Shown: positions 44,055 to 55,499 of the stretch, in pieces
Layout: every line of letters starts with the position of its first letter
Numbering within the stretch: the stretch's first letter is position 1
DNA from: Gracilariopsis chorda
Taxonomy: Eukaryota; Rhodophyta; Florideophyceae; Gracilariales; Gracilariaceae
Direction of reading: 5' to 3'
Assembly: GCA_003194525.1 (NCBI GenBank)
Contig: NBIV01000049.1
Span: 124,001 to 188,000 of the forward strand
DNA: 64,000 nucleotides
Position numbers and translations under genes: made by a program
The notes under the pieces: model-generated
The model's input: only the letters and a program-made list of their open reading frames with translations
The model's database searches: none
Told to the model about the DNA's origin: nothing

Positions 44055-45430
44055 CTATTTTTCCGGAGCTTTCGGTCCTGCCCTATAAGCTGGTTGTGCA
44101 ACCGGTCGCGCACCGGGGATTAAATCGATCCGTTGTTCCGTTGCATTAATCTCGCCAAGCGAGCCATCCCACATTGTGGTGAATTCCCGTAACATTGTAC
44201 GGAGTTTGTCGCGGTGCGACTCTGGCACGTGGCTGAAGTCCAGTGCTTCAAGTGCCTTTTCCGAATCTATCCTGTCGTTGCTCGATGGAGCATTGCCCTG
44301 TGGAACAGGGGTGGGTCGCAATTCCGAGTTACTCGGTATGTTCGACGCTGAAGTAGCGGTTTCCTCCCCCTCCTTAGACTTGACGTCTTCGGACGGCGGG
44401 GTGAACTCCTCAGAAGAGGTGGTAACTCCGAGTACATCGGCGGCTGTCATCTTCGTTGGCAGCATTCCCATAGGATGGGGGGTTACACTCCCAATTACTT
44501 GGTGTTTTACCAGATACTGGGGGTGTTGGCCAAGGTTGGCAACCAATATCCGGAAAGGAACATCCGGGGAAATGGAGACAATTCCAGTAGCCAGCGCCAG
44601 CTGGGATTTCTCGTACAACGAGGCGAGGGGTTGTATAACCCGAAGACCGTGTTGAAGGGAATTTACCCGCACCCAGACTTGGGATTCAGCCGGTATAGAA
44701 ACCGAGGCAGCGACGCGGAGCTTGGTGGACTCGCGTGACGCGGGCGGTGGTTCCTGCGCAGCAGGGAGCGGAACTTGTTTCCGAGAGGACCGCTTTAGCG
44801 GGCAGCGGACAATCGGAACCAACGATCCGTCGTCAAGTTCTACACGCCTGAGGCGGGGCCTGATTGCGTCGGCAAATCTGTCGCAGTAATCACATCCCAG
44901 TATGACTGGTGCTGCCAAAGAACGGCAAACGATGAAGTCCAACTTCACCACAGAGGTACCAAGTCTCACGACGAGGTCCCCTGTGCCCAACGTTTGTAAC
45001 GGATTGTTGTTCGCATCCGAAATGTCGGGGACCGCGTCAGAGCGGATACGAGACCGCACAAGTGGGGGTACCAATGATTCCACAAAAAAGTTGGGGCCTG
45101 CACCTGTATCCAGGACGGTGAGAAACCTCACCATAAACTGGGGATCAAGGCCAAGGTCGGCATAGACCTTATAGTTGCGCTTGGCCAAGACCAAGACTCT
45201 ACCGGAAATCCGGGGATTTTTACTCCGTATCCATGGGCGACGCAACACAACGAGGTGCACAGAGTCCGCGTCAGCGGTGTCTTTCCTTGAGAGGACTTTC
45301 ACCGGGGAGCGAGGCGAGGAAGCCTCGGGCGCCAACAGCCTCGTTTCTGAGGACGCCTTTCCCAAAGGGGAGACTCCCTCAGTTAGTTTTCCGCCTTCGG
45401 CGGTGGGTTGGTTTCCTCGGCAACGAGTGC
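44055..45430 (-). CDS. Protease region of element C
   Basis: The frame is open from about 45430 and overlaps the end of gag in the -1 phase. The pepsin-like retroviral protease motif VLDTGAGPNFF is at ~residues 84-94 counted from 45365, and the second motif VILGCDYCDRF lies about 85 residues later. The following ~250 residues form the linker to RT and include the usual pre-RT segment RIDLIPGARPVAQPAYRAGP. It ends at TAG 44057-44055. The protease processes the polyprotein. Confidence 0.85.
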
Positions 45431-47558
45431 TTCATCCCGTTGACGGGGGTTTCTATCCGCATAAGCTGGGGTTGCAACGGATGGTTGCGTGATCTCCCGA
45501 TTCGGGGTGTATGAAGCTTGCTGCGCACGCGGGGTCTGTGGTAGGGCATGGGAAAAGTCCGTTTTAGCACAGAGGTAGGAAGCCATCGGGACGGAACGTT
45601 TCTCCTCTGGAGTGAGGGCCTCGTAGTTTGCCACCACCTTGGCCATATCCTTCAGTGAGCAGATACACTGAGGGGAGGTATGGCCATGGGCATAACATAG
45701 GTGGCAAATGAGAGCCAACACCGGGACACGCGGATTATTATTCCGAGTGTCGGAGAAGCGAACTGCAGGGCGGGTGTCAGTCCATCCAGGCCGTTGATAA
45801 CGGGATTGACCGTTTGAAGACGGGAGTCGTTGGGGTTGGACCCGACTGTTACCACCGTACAAAACGGGGTCTTCCGTTCCCGTATCACGGGTCATCTCCG
45901 TCGTTGACGGCAAATCATTGGTGGGTATCGACAAACCATCCCCCTGCACTAAATGCACGGTATCAAATCCCTGTCCAGGGTTCCCATCCGCAGTGAGCGG
46001 GAGTGAGGAAGCTTCGCTTTCCAGCAACAACGCCTTGGCGGATTTAGACCGATTGTTCGGAGTTCTTGCACGAAGTGCATCCCCTTCCGCTCGGGCGTGT
46101 TGGACCAGCTCGAGATAGGTGATCCTCCGTTTGTCCTCCCGATAACGGGTAACTAAACTCCGGATTGCTGGGTCAAGACCATCGATGAACATGGTACTGC
46201 GCTCCCCAGCGCGGTATACGTTACCACATCTGTGGAAAGCCTTGTTAAGGCGCACCGAGTAATCGGTCTCGGTCTCTCCAGCATGCTGGCGTGAATCTCG
46301 CAAAGCTAGGATAGCCTGCTGAATAGCGGTGTTTGTGGCGTAGAAGCGCAGAAGATACTGCACAGCCTCTGCCTAGCAAGTAACCCCTCCCTCCGAGGCA
46401 CGAGAAGATCCTCTGACAGAGTTGTATTGGTCCTCCGCCACTCCCCGTGAGAAATACGGTAAAGCCAAATATGCTTGTCCCTCATTCATACCGAGGATAT
46501 CGGCCTCCGCTACAAAGCGGGATAGGAAATCCAGTACTAGTACCGGGTCCTCTCCAGTAAAATACTGGTTGCGGAGCGAGAGCTGCATTCGCTTAATGCA
46601 TTCTCGCACCTTTCCCGTACCACGGGGCGTACGTCCAAGTGACGAGTCTTCGAGCCGGTAGTACCGGTATGATAAAAGCTTCCGGTAATCCGGGTTTGTC
46701 GGTTTCAATTCCCGGAGACCGGGGTGTCTTCTCCCCTTCTGGCGGGTTCGGACCACACCTTCAGTGGCCGATGACCGCTTCGAGCGGGAGGATTAGCCTC
46801 GCTTCTCGTCCTCCGAGTCGGAGTCCGAGGAGCTCGAGCTAACCGAATGATTTCGGGATGAGTCCGACGATGTCGAAGAATCGGAGTCCGAATATTTTCG
46901 GTGGTTTTTTCCGTCGGTGACGGCGTTTCTTCTTCCCAGCAAGCTGGTCGTTGTGCGATGCCTCGTTTACTGGATCATCCGGGGATGGTTTGTCCATGAG
47001 GACGAACTGCTCCAGCGTCTCCAGGTGGGCACCAATCCAATCAAATCGGGCTTCAACTCCTTCGATGAAGGTGGCGGGTTGTCCCAAACTCTCCAGCACG
47101 GAGTTGACGTCAGACCGTAAAATCCGGAGTTCCTCGGTGACCTCCTTTACGGGGGTTGCCAAGACCACCTCTTGGAGGGATTTTAGTTCCCCTACAAGGG
47201 TGTCATGGGTGGTCCACAGAGCGCGGACTTGGGATTCCAGGGAATTCCCCTGGAGGGTGTTATCGCCCGTTCCACGGGGGCTTGAAGACGCGACAGCGGG
47301 AGCAAGCTGGGGTGCCTGGGGCACTGCGGCGACAACTAGAGTCGATGCTGCATTCCCCTGCGGGGGTGATAACGAGGGCAAAAGGAGGTTCCGGGGTTCC
47401 CGGTCGGGGGTATCATTCCGCAATGAAGCGGCGCCAGCACGGCTGGAACTTGTCCGTATAGGGATACGGGGTACGAACCGAAATTCGGAAGTGTCCACGT
47501 TGTCGCGGGAGCGACTACGCGTAACCACTGGCTCCGCATAGGAGGGATTTCTCGACAT
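45383..47558 (-). pseudogene. Gag of element C, interrupted
   Basis: It starts at ATG 47558 (MSRNPSYAEPVVTRSRS). Residues 1-230 are basic and Ser-rich with a KKKRRHRRKK patch. The phase changes at an A6 run (T6 on the forward strand, 46905-46910). The Ser/Asp-rich stretch DSDSEDEKRG is followed by TAA (46795-46793), and the capsid-like part (MQLSLRNQYFTGEDPVLVL) is followed by TAG (46375-46373). The rest of the retrotransposon gag domain (QYLLRFYATNTAIQQAILAL) is in the same phase. A CCHC knuckle, CHLCYAHGHTSPQC (C-x2-C-x4-H-x4-C), lies near 45690. It ends at TAA 45385-45383, overlapping protease in the -1 phase. Confidence 0.8.
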
Positions 47559-47638
47559 GAGAAAATACCGTTACGACGGGAAACGATCACGGAACTTCCG
47601 GTGAATGAAAACAAAACCCGTAAGAGGGAAAACAAAAA

Positions 47639-47660
47639 CCGATTCTAGGTCGGGAGACCA
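47639..47660 (-). promoter_or_regulatory. Primer-binding site candidate of element C
   Basis: Three bases after the 5' LTR edge, the element strand reads TGGTCTCCCGACCTAG, starting with the TGG expected to pair with the CCA end of a tRNA. The donor tRNA was not identified. Confidence 0.6.
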
Positions 47661-47663
47661 CTT

Positions 47664-48488
47664 TGTGGTGCAGTGCCCTAAAGGGGAAAAACACCGAAAG
47701 ACGTTCGGGATCTTCCTTTCAAGAGGTGAACCCAGTTGGGTAGAGCCCTCCCAGAGCTGTCACGGCGAAGCCGGTTTGTAAGACCAGGGACACCTGTCGC
47801 GACTTGCGCAGGGAGGTGAAGGCGAAGAATCGGTATCAGCGTGAGCGGAGTGTGATCCTCAGTAGAGAGATGTTTCCACGTAAGTGGGGGTGTGTGGACG
47901 GATGCGCACACAAGGGCCGCGGATAGCGGGAGGTGCTACCCTAAAAAGGGGAAAAAGGAAGGGCGAAGAGGAGGAAAAGAGGACGAAGTGAGTCGCGAGA
48001 GCAACGGGGGCGAACGGCGATGCCGGTAACAATATCCCTATACAGGGCGAAACACCAATGCAATTGGAATAATATGACTCCCAGTGATAGGTCCCTTTAG
48101 ATGTGCAAGGGGGTTAGATGTCCCGTGGTTCACGGCGTTTCAATCCAAGGAGGAGTAGAGCACGCGCGCAAGCGATAACAACTACAGCCAATTCCCCAGG
48201 TTGGGGTCCCTTGTTGGGGAAGGTTTACTGGTGCGACGGCATTGCGCCGTCGCACTAACTACTAGCTTCCCAGAAATGGGTGTGAAAATAATAAATAAAA
48301 TCAACTAAAATACTCCACATTCCGTGGCAACATCCACTACTGTTGCCAACCGCCAAATGACCCAAAACCGTGTCCCACGTGTCCATACCCACCATTGTGG
48401 GGCGTAGTTCATATACACACTACACAACCGATAATATCGAGAAAACGATCAAGTACCAGGAATCCCTCCCTGAGGGCGTTGCACTTCA
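47664..48488 (-). repeat. 5' LTR of element C
   Basis: 825 bp with TG/CA ends, a direct copy of 37093-37917 at about 96% identity by eye. Promoter and polyadenylation signals should lie here but were not pinpointed. Confidence 0.93.
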
Positions 48489-51400
48489 TTATGCAGCATT
48501 AACACATCATCAGATGTTCTCACACGCGACATAGAGCTGACCTAGTGAACAAAAATTTGTTCGAAAGTCAATTATCATTTTCTTCAGTATTCGTCCTTGC
48601 GCTTTATGCACAGTTGCTGCAAATGCCAATCTGATGGAAAACTGTCGCCGTTTGATTTTCATATCTGCACACTCAAGAACAAAGTCAATGCGGTGCAGTA
48701 AAAATCTTTGCTAAATTTCTCCATGCTCATCGATTGCCGAAAGTCGAATCACTCTGCGAGAAATGCTGGTAACGATAAACATCTTTCCATTCAGCAAGTG
48801 CGGATGAACTACATTTCGAATCACCATAACAGGAACACCCAACTTCAGTTTCAAATGGTGGTGCGGGACTCCAGTTGGAGCGTAATTATACGTCAGTTCA
48901 GGTCCAATGATACTATTTGTGTGAAAGTTTTCACCGGTTGGCCCTCGGTTGGGAACGATTGTCGTTGCAGACTTCAAGTGAAACATCCTTCCTGGGAAAT
49001 ACTCCAATGCGTTCTGGTTATGTTCCTCCACTAATTGGTTTGTTGGCGCAACAATCAATCGGTTGAGCTTGACATCTTCCTCCTTCTGTGTTGTAACCCA
49101 TTTCCAAAGCAACTTGTACGCTTCGTGTACATCTGACGTAGACATGAGTGGAAGCCTTGCAGACGCTGGAGACGTCCCACGACCAAGACTGAGCAAACCT
49201 TTTGCAACAACTGGATCATGTTGTTGACGAAACTGTTCTGTAGGGCGAAGAACTTTGACTCTTCTGTCCCAAAGCTCGCAAGAGTACCATATAAGCTCCC
49301 GTACGAGACCCACTGTAATCAGACGAGTTGTTCCATCCCTTTCGGATACTGTTCTCGTTCTTGGAATCACTGGAAGCAGTTGCATATAGTCGCCTGCCGT
49401 AACTACGACCATGCCTCCGAAGTTTTTCGTAGAGTTTCTTAAGTCCTTCAGTACGGTGTTCAAAATCTCGCAGAGCATTTCCAGGCACATTGAAGCTTCA
49501 TCAATTACCAGAAAAACAGTCTTCCGTATTATTTCTGCTCTCTATGATCGTGGTCCGTACTTGGAAAGTGTCCGACGCTCTCTACTCTGCGAATCTTTGT
49601 TGTCATCAACTCTCAATCCAAGCAAATTATGCAAAGTTCTTCCGCCGTCATATGGGGCAGCAGCAATACCTGTCGTGGCTGTCATCTGCACCAATAGACC
49701 TTCGTGCTCAACAATATCTCTCCGAAAAGATAGGAGATAGGTCTTCCCTGTCCCCGCTCGTCCTTGTATGAATAAAATGCTTCCGTGTGTGTTGCATATT
49801 TCAGACTCTCCCATTCTCTCTTCGTATTGTATTTCTCTCATTGGTTTCTCAAACACTTGCTTCTGGCCGTCTTTCAGACCATAATATCGCTCTTTTAACC
49901 TTCGCCTGGACCTCGAAGAAGAGCTGCGACGTACTTCAGCTATTTCCTCTGCTAATTACAGTTCGCTCTCTCGGAGATGACGTTGTGATAAATTATGATG
50001 AAAGAAGGGCTCATTTCTGATAAGCTGACCGCCATGTCTGTCCGAAATCTCAATGATTCTCCGAAGTAGTTCTTCTCTTCTTTGTGCTCTGTTTCCCTCG
50101 GTTATATCTGCAGTTAGAGCGCGTTCGTGCTTTTCAATCACAGTTTTAGGATTTAACTTTGAAAGGAAGTGACGACCAAGTAACGCAGCTTAGCAGGAGT
50201 AGAATTGTATCTTACTGCCTCATCAAAAGCCATTTCGTACTTGACACCATAGATATATAGTCCACAGGATGCTGACGTTTCTCTATAAGTTGAGTAAGAT
50301 TCGCTCCCTTTCGGATCATCAAAGGAGCTGAATGTAGAGTTCATGAGCAATATTCGAAGAGCAAAGAGTTCGGGATTTGCGGGGGAAGCAAATCTAATTC
50401 AAGTCACAGTTCAATCATTTTCGGATCGCTGCATGACGTACATTCGTGGAGTTCCTCCATCCCGAGTGGAGTTAAACTCTGGTACAGAGCGGGGTAGCCT
50501 ATTCTATACACGTACAGTCTCGTAGTATGTCATGTAGCCCAATTCCATGTACCGGGGGGGTCGTTTGAAATATCTTTCCAGCAGGGAAGACTTCAGACGT
50601 CTAGGCAGTTTTACGTTTCGAATCAAAACCTGTCGCTCTCCACGGAGATGTATGTCAAGTGCCTGTACAGTTGGATTGATGCGAACATGACTGAACTCGA
50701 AGAGCTTCCATGCAACTTCAACCACGCCCACCACTCTCGCTCTCATGTACGCCCTGATCTAATTTTGAAGCATGTCGCTCTGTGTACTTGATTGGCTTTC
50801 CGTTCGACTTGATACAACCAAATACTGTTCTTTAGCACTCTTGAAAGCATAGTTCATCAGATATGCTACAGCGTGCCCACGTTGAGTTCTTTCAACATCG
50901 ATGTGAGCCTTGTACTTCATTGTGAGATCTGGATTGTACGAAACCACTTTCAAATCTTCTGTCCTTCTTCTTCGGTAGGTCACTCGGTTTGTGTACTCAT
51001 TTATCGTTGTTTCAGCCACAATTGCTTTTCGATAATACCCAAATCTACACCTCCCGTCAGAGGTACGACCATGACAATATTGAGAGTGTCTTTGCATATT
51101 GAATTTCTTCACCAATTATCGGAGTTCCTGGTCCTCAGTCGAGTCACCTCGAGGCAGTTCGGCTTTGATCAAAATGTCAATGATCTCAGGGTCTTCAATT
51201 ACGCCCCCCTTCAACCAACGAAGAATATCATGATGTGGAGTATTTTTCTGCTGGATCTCAAGTTCGGTGGCAATCCCTATGCATTACAAGCCAAAGAGCT
51301 CTTCTGAATTATTCTGTAGCTCCTTCATGATTGAATTTGCATACTGATCGTACATTCCTGCAATAAGATCTGGCCTATCTAAAGTACGGCTTCTGTCTCC

Positions 51401-53086
51401 CTGTGGAGAAAATGCTCCAGTGTTTTCGTTGTCCATGCTAAGCCTTTTCATCTCTTCCCGCCATGTGTTCATTGTGACTGAGACGAAAAGCGGCGGGGAG
51501 TCCAGTCCAGTGACCATTGCTTGCACATCCAGTCGTTTCTGTCTCCAGTACGGCGGAGAGTTTTGTGATTACCTGGGAGGAAGAGTTTACCGGGAGGGCA
51601 AGTTCATCTGTTCCGGTATCGGTTCCAGCCTGCAGCTCCCGTTCTTCAACCATTCTCATCTGTTCTCTTTCCAAGTAACGAAATCTCAAGTCTTCAATTT
51701 TTGTGCTAGTACGAAGCAACCATTGCTGAAGAAGATTACCAGACTTCAGCAGCACATTATCGGTGTACAGTCTTTGCTTAGAGTGTTCTGCCCATGTTAG
51801 GCTCACTACGCCTCTGTTGTTCGCATCCCTTGATGAAGTATATGTTGATGTATCATACCGGGCATGAATCTCACCGTAAGGGTAGAGCAGTGGAAAAGCT
51901 CCTTTCCCAGCGTCCATTTAATCAGGCTTCAAACGCTTGTACTTGAAAACTCGACGTTGAAGATTTCCGGTTGACATGTGATGGGATTCTCTTCCCCCTA
52001 CCAGCTGGGCAACTGGGGCTTCCGACCTGAACATTCCACTTGGCTCTACGACGAAATCTCTCATAGCAAGAGGTTTGCCTCGGCTGTGTTCTGGTAACGG
52101 TGCTGCACCTGAGCTCACCTCGATTCGGGCTTCATGGGCACCTTGATAATTCCGGACAACTATTCCTTCCTGAATAGCGTCTGCAGAGAAGTCCAGAGTA
52201 GACTCGTCCGCGTTTGATCTCCTGCGAACACTTTCGTCTGGTCTGAAAAAATTTCTATATCTCTGTCGGACAATATCTGGTCTTGGTTGCATGACATAGT
52301 ATAAATTTGGAACCAAGTATCGAATATTCGGGTTAGACACTATTTTTTTCCTGAAAGAAGAATAATAATCCTGTGAATTAAGACTGGGAGGAACTTCCGA
52401 ACACAAATATGATTGGCGCACGTCCTGGTCTGAAACAGAAACAGAGAAATTGCCTTGAAGTCAAAGAAATGACGGACCTCTACCCCGAACGTACTTCATA
52501 TCCATGAATGTAACAACGGTTGTAAATAACACATTTAATTGTGTTGATAGCGTTTGAAAAGAACGCAAGCGATAAATGTCTTCAAGTTTCGAATTGATGT
52601 GGACTCGTCTGAAAGAAACTCCAAGCGATCTGGAGTTTTTATATCCACAGCATGTTCCTTCGTTCTCTGCACCAAGCAGAACTGCGCCACATTATTTGCA
52701 CATACGAATACGAAGCACCCACCCCGAATCTTTGAAAGGACACCGAGGTCTCGATGTCCGTTTGCACCGCACGTCCAACAACACGCTGGAAGTATGCCAG
52801 TGATTTGTTGGTACTCCGTATATGAAGAGCTTGGACGTGCAAGGCCTTGACGAATATTTTCTGCCCTTGCATCCCAGACATATTTTGCTCCATATTGAAT
52901 GGCTTGGCGAGGTCTCCCAGCGAACCGTATAGCTGTCCTATCTCCTTCCCGTTGAATGCCAAAAGAATGAGAGAAGTTCAAGTAAAACTGTTTAGGGTTA
53001 TGAAGTTCCATAACATTTTGAGGAAGGTCGGTTCTAGTTCTTAATTCCACCTGCGCAAGCTCATCGGTTGTGTCTCGATGATGCAT
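48489..53086 (-). mobile_element. Helitron 2: RepHel protein, main part, interrupted by element C
   Basis: Reverse strand. 53086-51438 is the N-terminal region (LLYPYGE segment near 51880). 51526-50759 is Rep: SPPLFVSVTMNTW, then RPDLIAGMYDQY, IATELEIQQKNTPHHD (the two-His region), and the Tyr region AYLMNYAFK. 50746-50153 is the linker (RINPTVQALDIHL). 50141-48500 is PIF1 helicase: Walker A GRAGTGKT near 49770, Walker B FLVIDEASM near 49510, VVVTAGDYMQLLPVI, and the C-terminal KRRQFSIRLAFAATVHKAQG, then GQLYVA. In-frame stops are at 51920, 51286, 51118, 50761, 50506, two TGA near 50410, 49958, 49544 and 48713; only about three phase changes occur. The end continues at 37092-36982. The 5' terminus was not found, but it should lie between 53086 and 53769. 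Confidence 0.85.
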
Positions 53087-53769
53087 GGGCTATATATTCT
53101 CTCTTGGACGACGGCCTGCTCTTGACCGGCGTCCACCACCTCGTGATGGCGGTCGATGCGAAGAAGAGCTCATGTCAGACTACGGGAAACGGAAAGAGAT
53201 TGAGAGATTTAGTCATCACCTTTCGATGGAACATGTACCGTCTCTGCCCACTAAGTAGAGAACTGGTGTTGCAGAATAGTTTCCCGCCTGACACATACGT
53301 ATACATATTGTATTCATTGTCTCAAGATCAACTAACGTCTAATAACATGGCCGATATGTCCCAAATAGAGGTTCGCTACCTACAACTATGCCGTTTGCGC
53401 GACATAAGGTTGCTATTCTACCGCGCTTGGGCACATTATTGGGAAAATTGTGCATAATACAGGCTGCATTGAAGCACATTGATATGCACCGTGGCAATGT
53501 CAATTGGCTTTTTTGGAAGAGATTTTGTGCTCCATTGGCCCGACAATCGACACCATGTACACGGAATTGGAATACTACCGCCTGATTGGATGCAGCAAGG
53601 ATTTGCCTGTTCGCTGGCCGTCAGAGATATCCATGTGTGAGACGGGATCAACGGGGCTGATAGAAGTTGAGGCTGTCGAGAGTGACAGATCATACACGTG
53701 CTCTACGGACTCGTGCCACTAGGGAAAATTCTTTGATTACCATTTGCTAGTCATTTAGAGGGAAGTAAA
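53087..53769. other. Probable 5' non-coding part of Helitron 2, or spacer
   Basis: No recognisable protein on either strand; the forward frame at 53068-53457 is antisense to the start of the Helitron protein and has no motif. The Helitron 5' TC end in the reverse direction could not be placed. Array 3 begins at 53770. Confidence 0.3.
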
Positions 53770-54227
53770 TCTCTCCATTATAAGTATTTGTTCCTCTATG
53801 AGGGGGGGGTTCTTGATTGAATGGAGGCGTTGCGCCACAAAATCGTCTTGCACGCCCCCGTTTGCCCATGCAAAACGCCCATTTGGCGCAACGCCTCCCT
53901 ACCATTTAAAAAATTCAGCAGCAGCAGCAAAGCTTGCTGCTTACTGGCTGGCACTCCCGTAATGACTGCAGTGCCATCCAGTTACACAAAGCAACTTGTC
54001 GCGCTTTCTCATCATTGGCTGGCACTGCAGTCAATTTAGGCACCTAAACACAAATCCCTACGGCTCCACATACCCTCGGCGCCGCGGCGCCCCGTGGTTC
54101 TACGAGGGCTATTGCGAGCACAAGCGAGCAAAGTGCTCGGAGAGCCTCCGAACGCTAGTAAATACACAAAGCTACAAACACAACGCGGCGCGCAGCGCCG
54201 CCCATGGCCGAAAGCCGTTTCCACTTG
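53770..54227 (+). mobile_element. Non-autonomous Helitron, array 3 unit 1
   Basis: 458 bp. It starts TCTCTCCATTATAAG after A (53769), nearly identical at the 5' end to array 1 unit 1, and ends CACTTG. It contains the 15-bp inverted repeat (53822 onward), a shorter CAG run (four repeats) and the extra CACCTAAACACAAATCCCTAC segment lacking in array 1. Confidence 0.85.
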
Positions 54228-54698
54228 TCCCAACACCCCCACTCTTAATGATTTGTTCCTGTATGAGTGGGGTGTTGTTGATTGAATGGAGGCGTTGCGC
54301 CACAAAAGCATCTTGCACGCCCCCGTTTGCTCATGTAAATCCCCCATTTGGCGCAACGCCTCCCTACCATTTAAAAAATTCAGCAGCAGCAGCAGCAGCA
54401 AAGCGTCTTGCTTACTGGCTGGCACTCCCGTAATGACTGCAGTGCCATTAAGTTACACAAAGCAACGTGTCGCGCTTTCTCATCATTGGCTGGCACTGCA
54501 GTCAATTTAGGCACCTAAACACAAATCACTACGGCTCAACATACTCTCGGCGCCGCGGCTCTCCGTGGTTATACGAGGGCTATTGCGAGCGCAAGCGAGC
54601 AAAGTGGTCGGAGAGCCTTCGAAAGCTACTAAATACACAAAGCTACAAACACAACGCGGCGCGCAGCGCCGCCCACGGCCGAAAGCCGTTTCCACTTG
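54228..54698 (+). mobile_element. Non-autonomous Helitron, array 3 unit 2
   Basis: 471 bp. It starts TCCCAACACCCCC directly after the CTTG of unit 1 and ends CACTTG. It has the same internal plan, with six CAG repeats. Its 5' end is of the TC-CAACACCC type, like array 1 unit 2. Confidence 0.85.
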
Positions 54699-55161
54699 TC
54701 TCAACACCCCCACTCTTAATTATTTGTTCCTGTATGAGTGGGGTGTTGTTGATTGAATGGAGGCGTTGCGCCACAAAAGCATTTTGCACGCCCCCGTTTG
54801 CCCATGAAAATCGCCCATTTGGCGCAACGCCTTCCTACCACTTAAAACATTCAGCAGCAGCAGCAGCAGCAAAGCTTCCTGCTTACTGGCTGGCACTCCC
54901 ATAATGACTGCAGTGCCACCCAGTTACAAAAAGCAACGTGTCGCGCTTTCTTATCATTGGCTGGCACTGCAGTCAATTTAGGCACCTAAACACAAACCCC
55001 TATCGCTCTACCTACTCTCAGCGCCGCGTGGTTCTACGAGTGCTATTGCGAGCGCAAGCGAGCAAAGTGCTCGCAGAGCCTCCGAACGCTACCAAATAGA
55101 CAAAGCTACATAAAAAACGTGGCGCGCAGCGGCGCCCACGGCCGAAGGCCGTTTCCACTTG
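54699..55161 (+). mobile_element. Non-autonomous Helitron, array 3 unit 3
   Basis: 463 bp. It starts TCTCAACACCCCC and ends CACTTG at 55161, followed by T. The palindromic GGCGCCGCGG block is partly lost. The A before unit 1 and the T after this unit again give an A|T insertion site for the whole array. Confidence 0.85.
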
Positions 55162-55499
55162 TTTGCGTTTATTGATTTACTCTAAGGGGTCAACTTGCTC
55201 GTTGTCAGAGCAATTCTTAGGTAGGTTAGACTACTTTTTTCTACTGCTGCCTTGACTTCATCCGTAAGGTCATGCACGTTAACATCATCTACGCGAAAAA
55301 TACGTCATTATCCTTTTAGTAGAGCTAGAAATACTCCTTTTTTGTGAACGCACTGCAAAATACAACGTTTGTACATCCAAGCGTTTGGTCCCGTGTATCA
55401 GAGAAATTGTCGGGAACGCCGCGTGTGGAATTTTTCTTGTCCGCATGTTTTAAAATCAGCATAGTATTTGAAATCCTGCGTTACGGCCTCTAGAGGTTA
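55162..55499. other. Unassigned spacer after Helitron array 3
   Basis: AT-rich sequence with stops in all frames; no motif or repeat was recognised. Confidence 0.3.

Larger units (their letters stand above)
37093..48488 (-). mobile_element. Complete 11,396-bp Ty3/gypsy (chromodomain) retrotransposon, element C
   Basis: Two direct 825-bp LTRs (37093-37917, 47664-48488) have TG..CA ends and about 96% identity by eye. A 5-bp target duplication TTATG lies at 37088-37092 and 48489-48493. The coding strand is the reverse strand: a primer-binding site candidate, gag, protease, RT/RNase H, integrase and chromodomain, then a purine-rich tract next to the 3' LTR. Three frames on the opposite strand fill the space between chromodomain and 3' LTR. 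The element is inserted into the C-terminal coding part of Helitron 2. It is longer than most Ty3/gypsy elements (typically 5-7 kb) because of the antisense block and a long integrase tail. LTR divergence suggests it is not a very recent insertion. Confidence 0.92.

Noticed and set aside
46905-46910. Programmed frameshift in gag at the A6 run
   Set aside because: A one-base length error or mutation in a homopolymer is more likely; the required shift is +1 inside a run, and a TAA follows downstream anyway.
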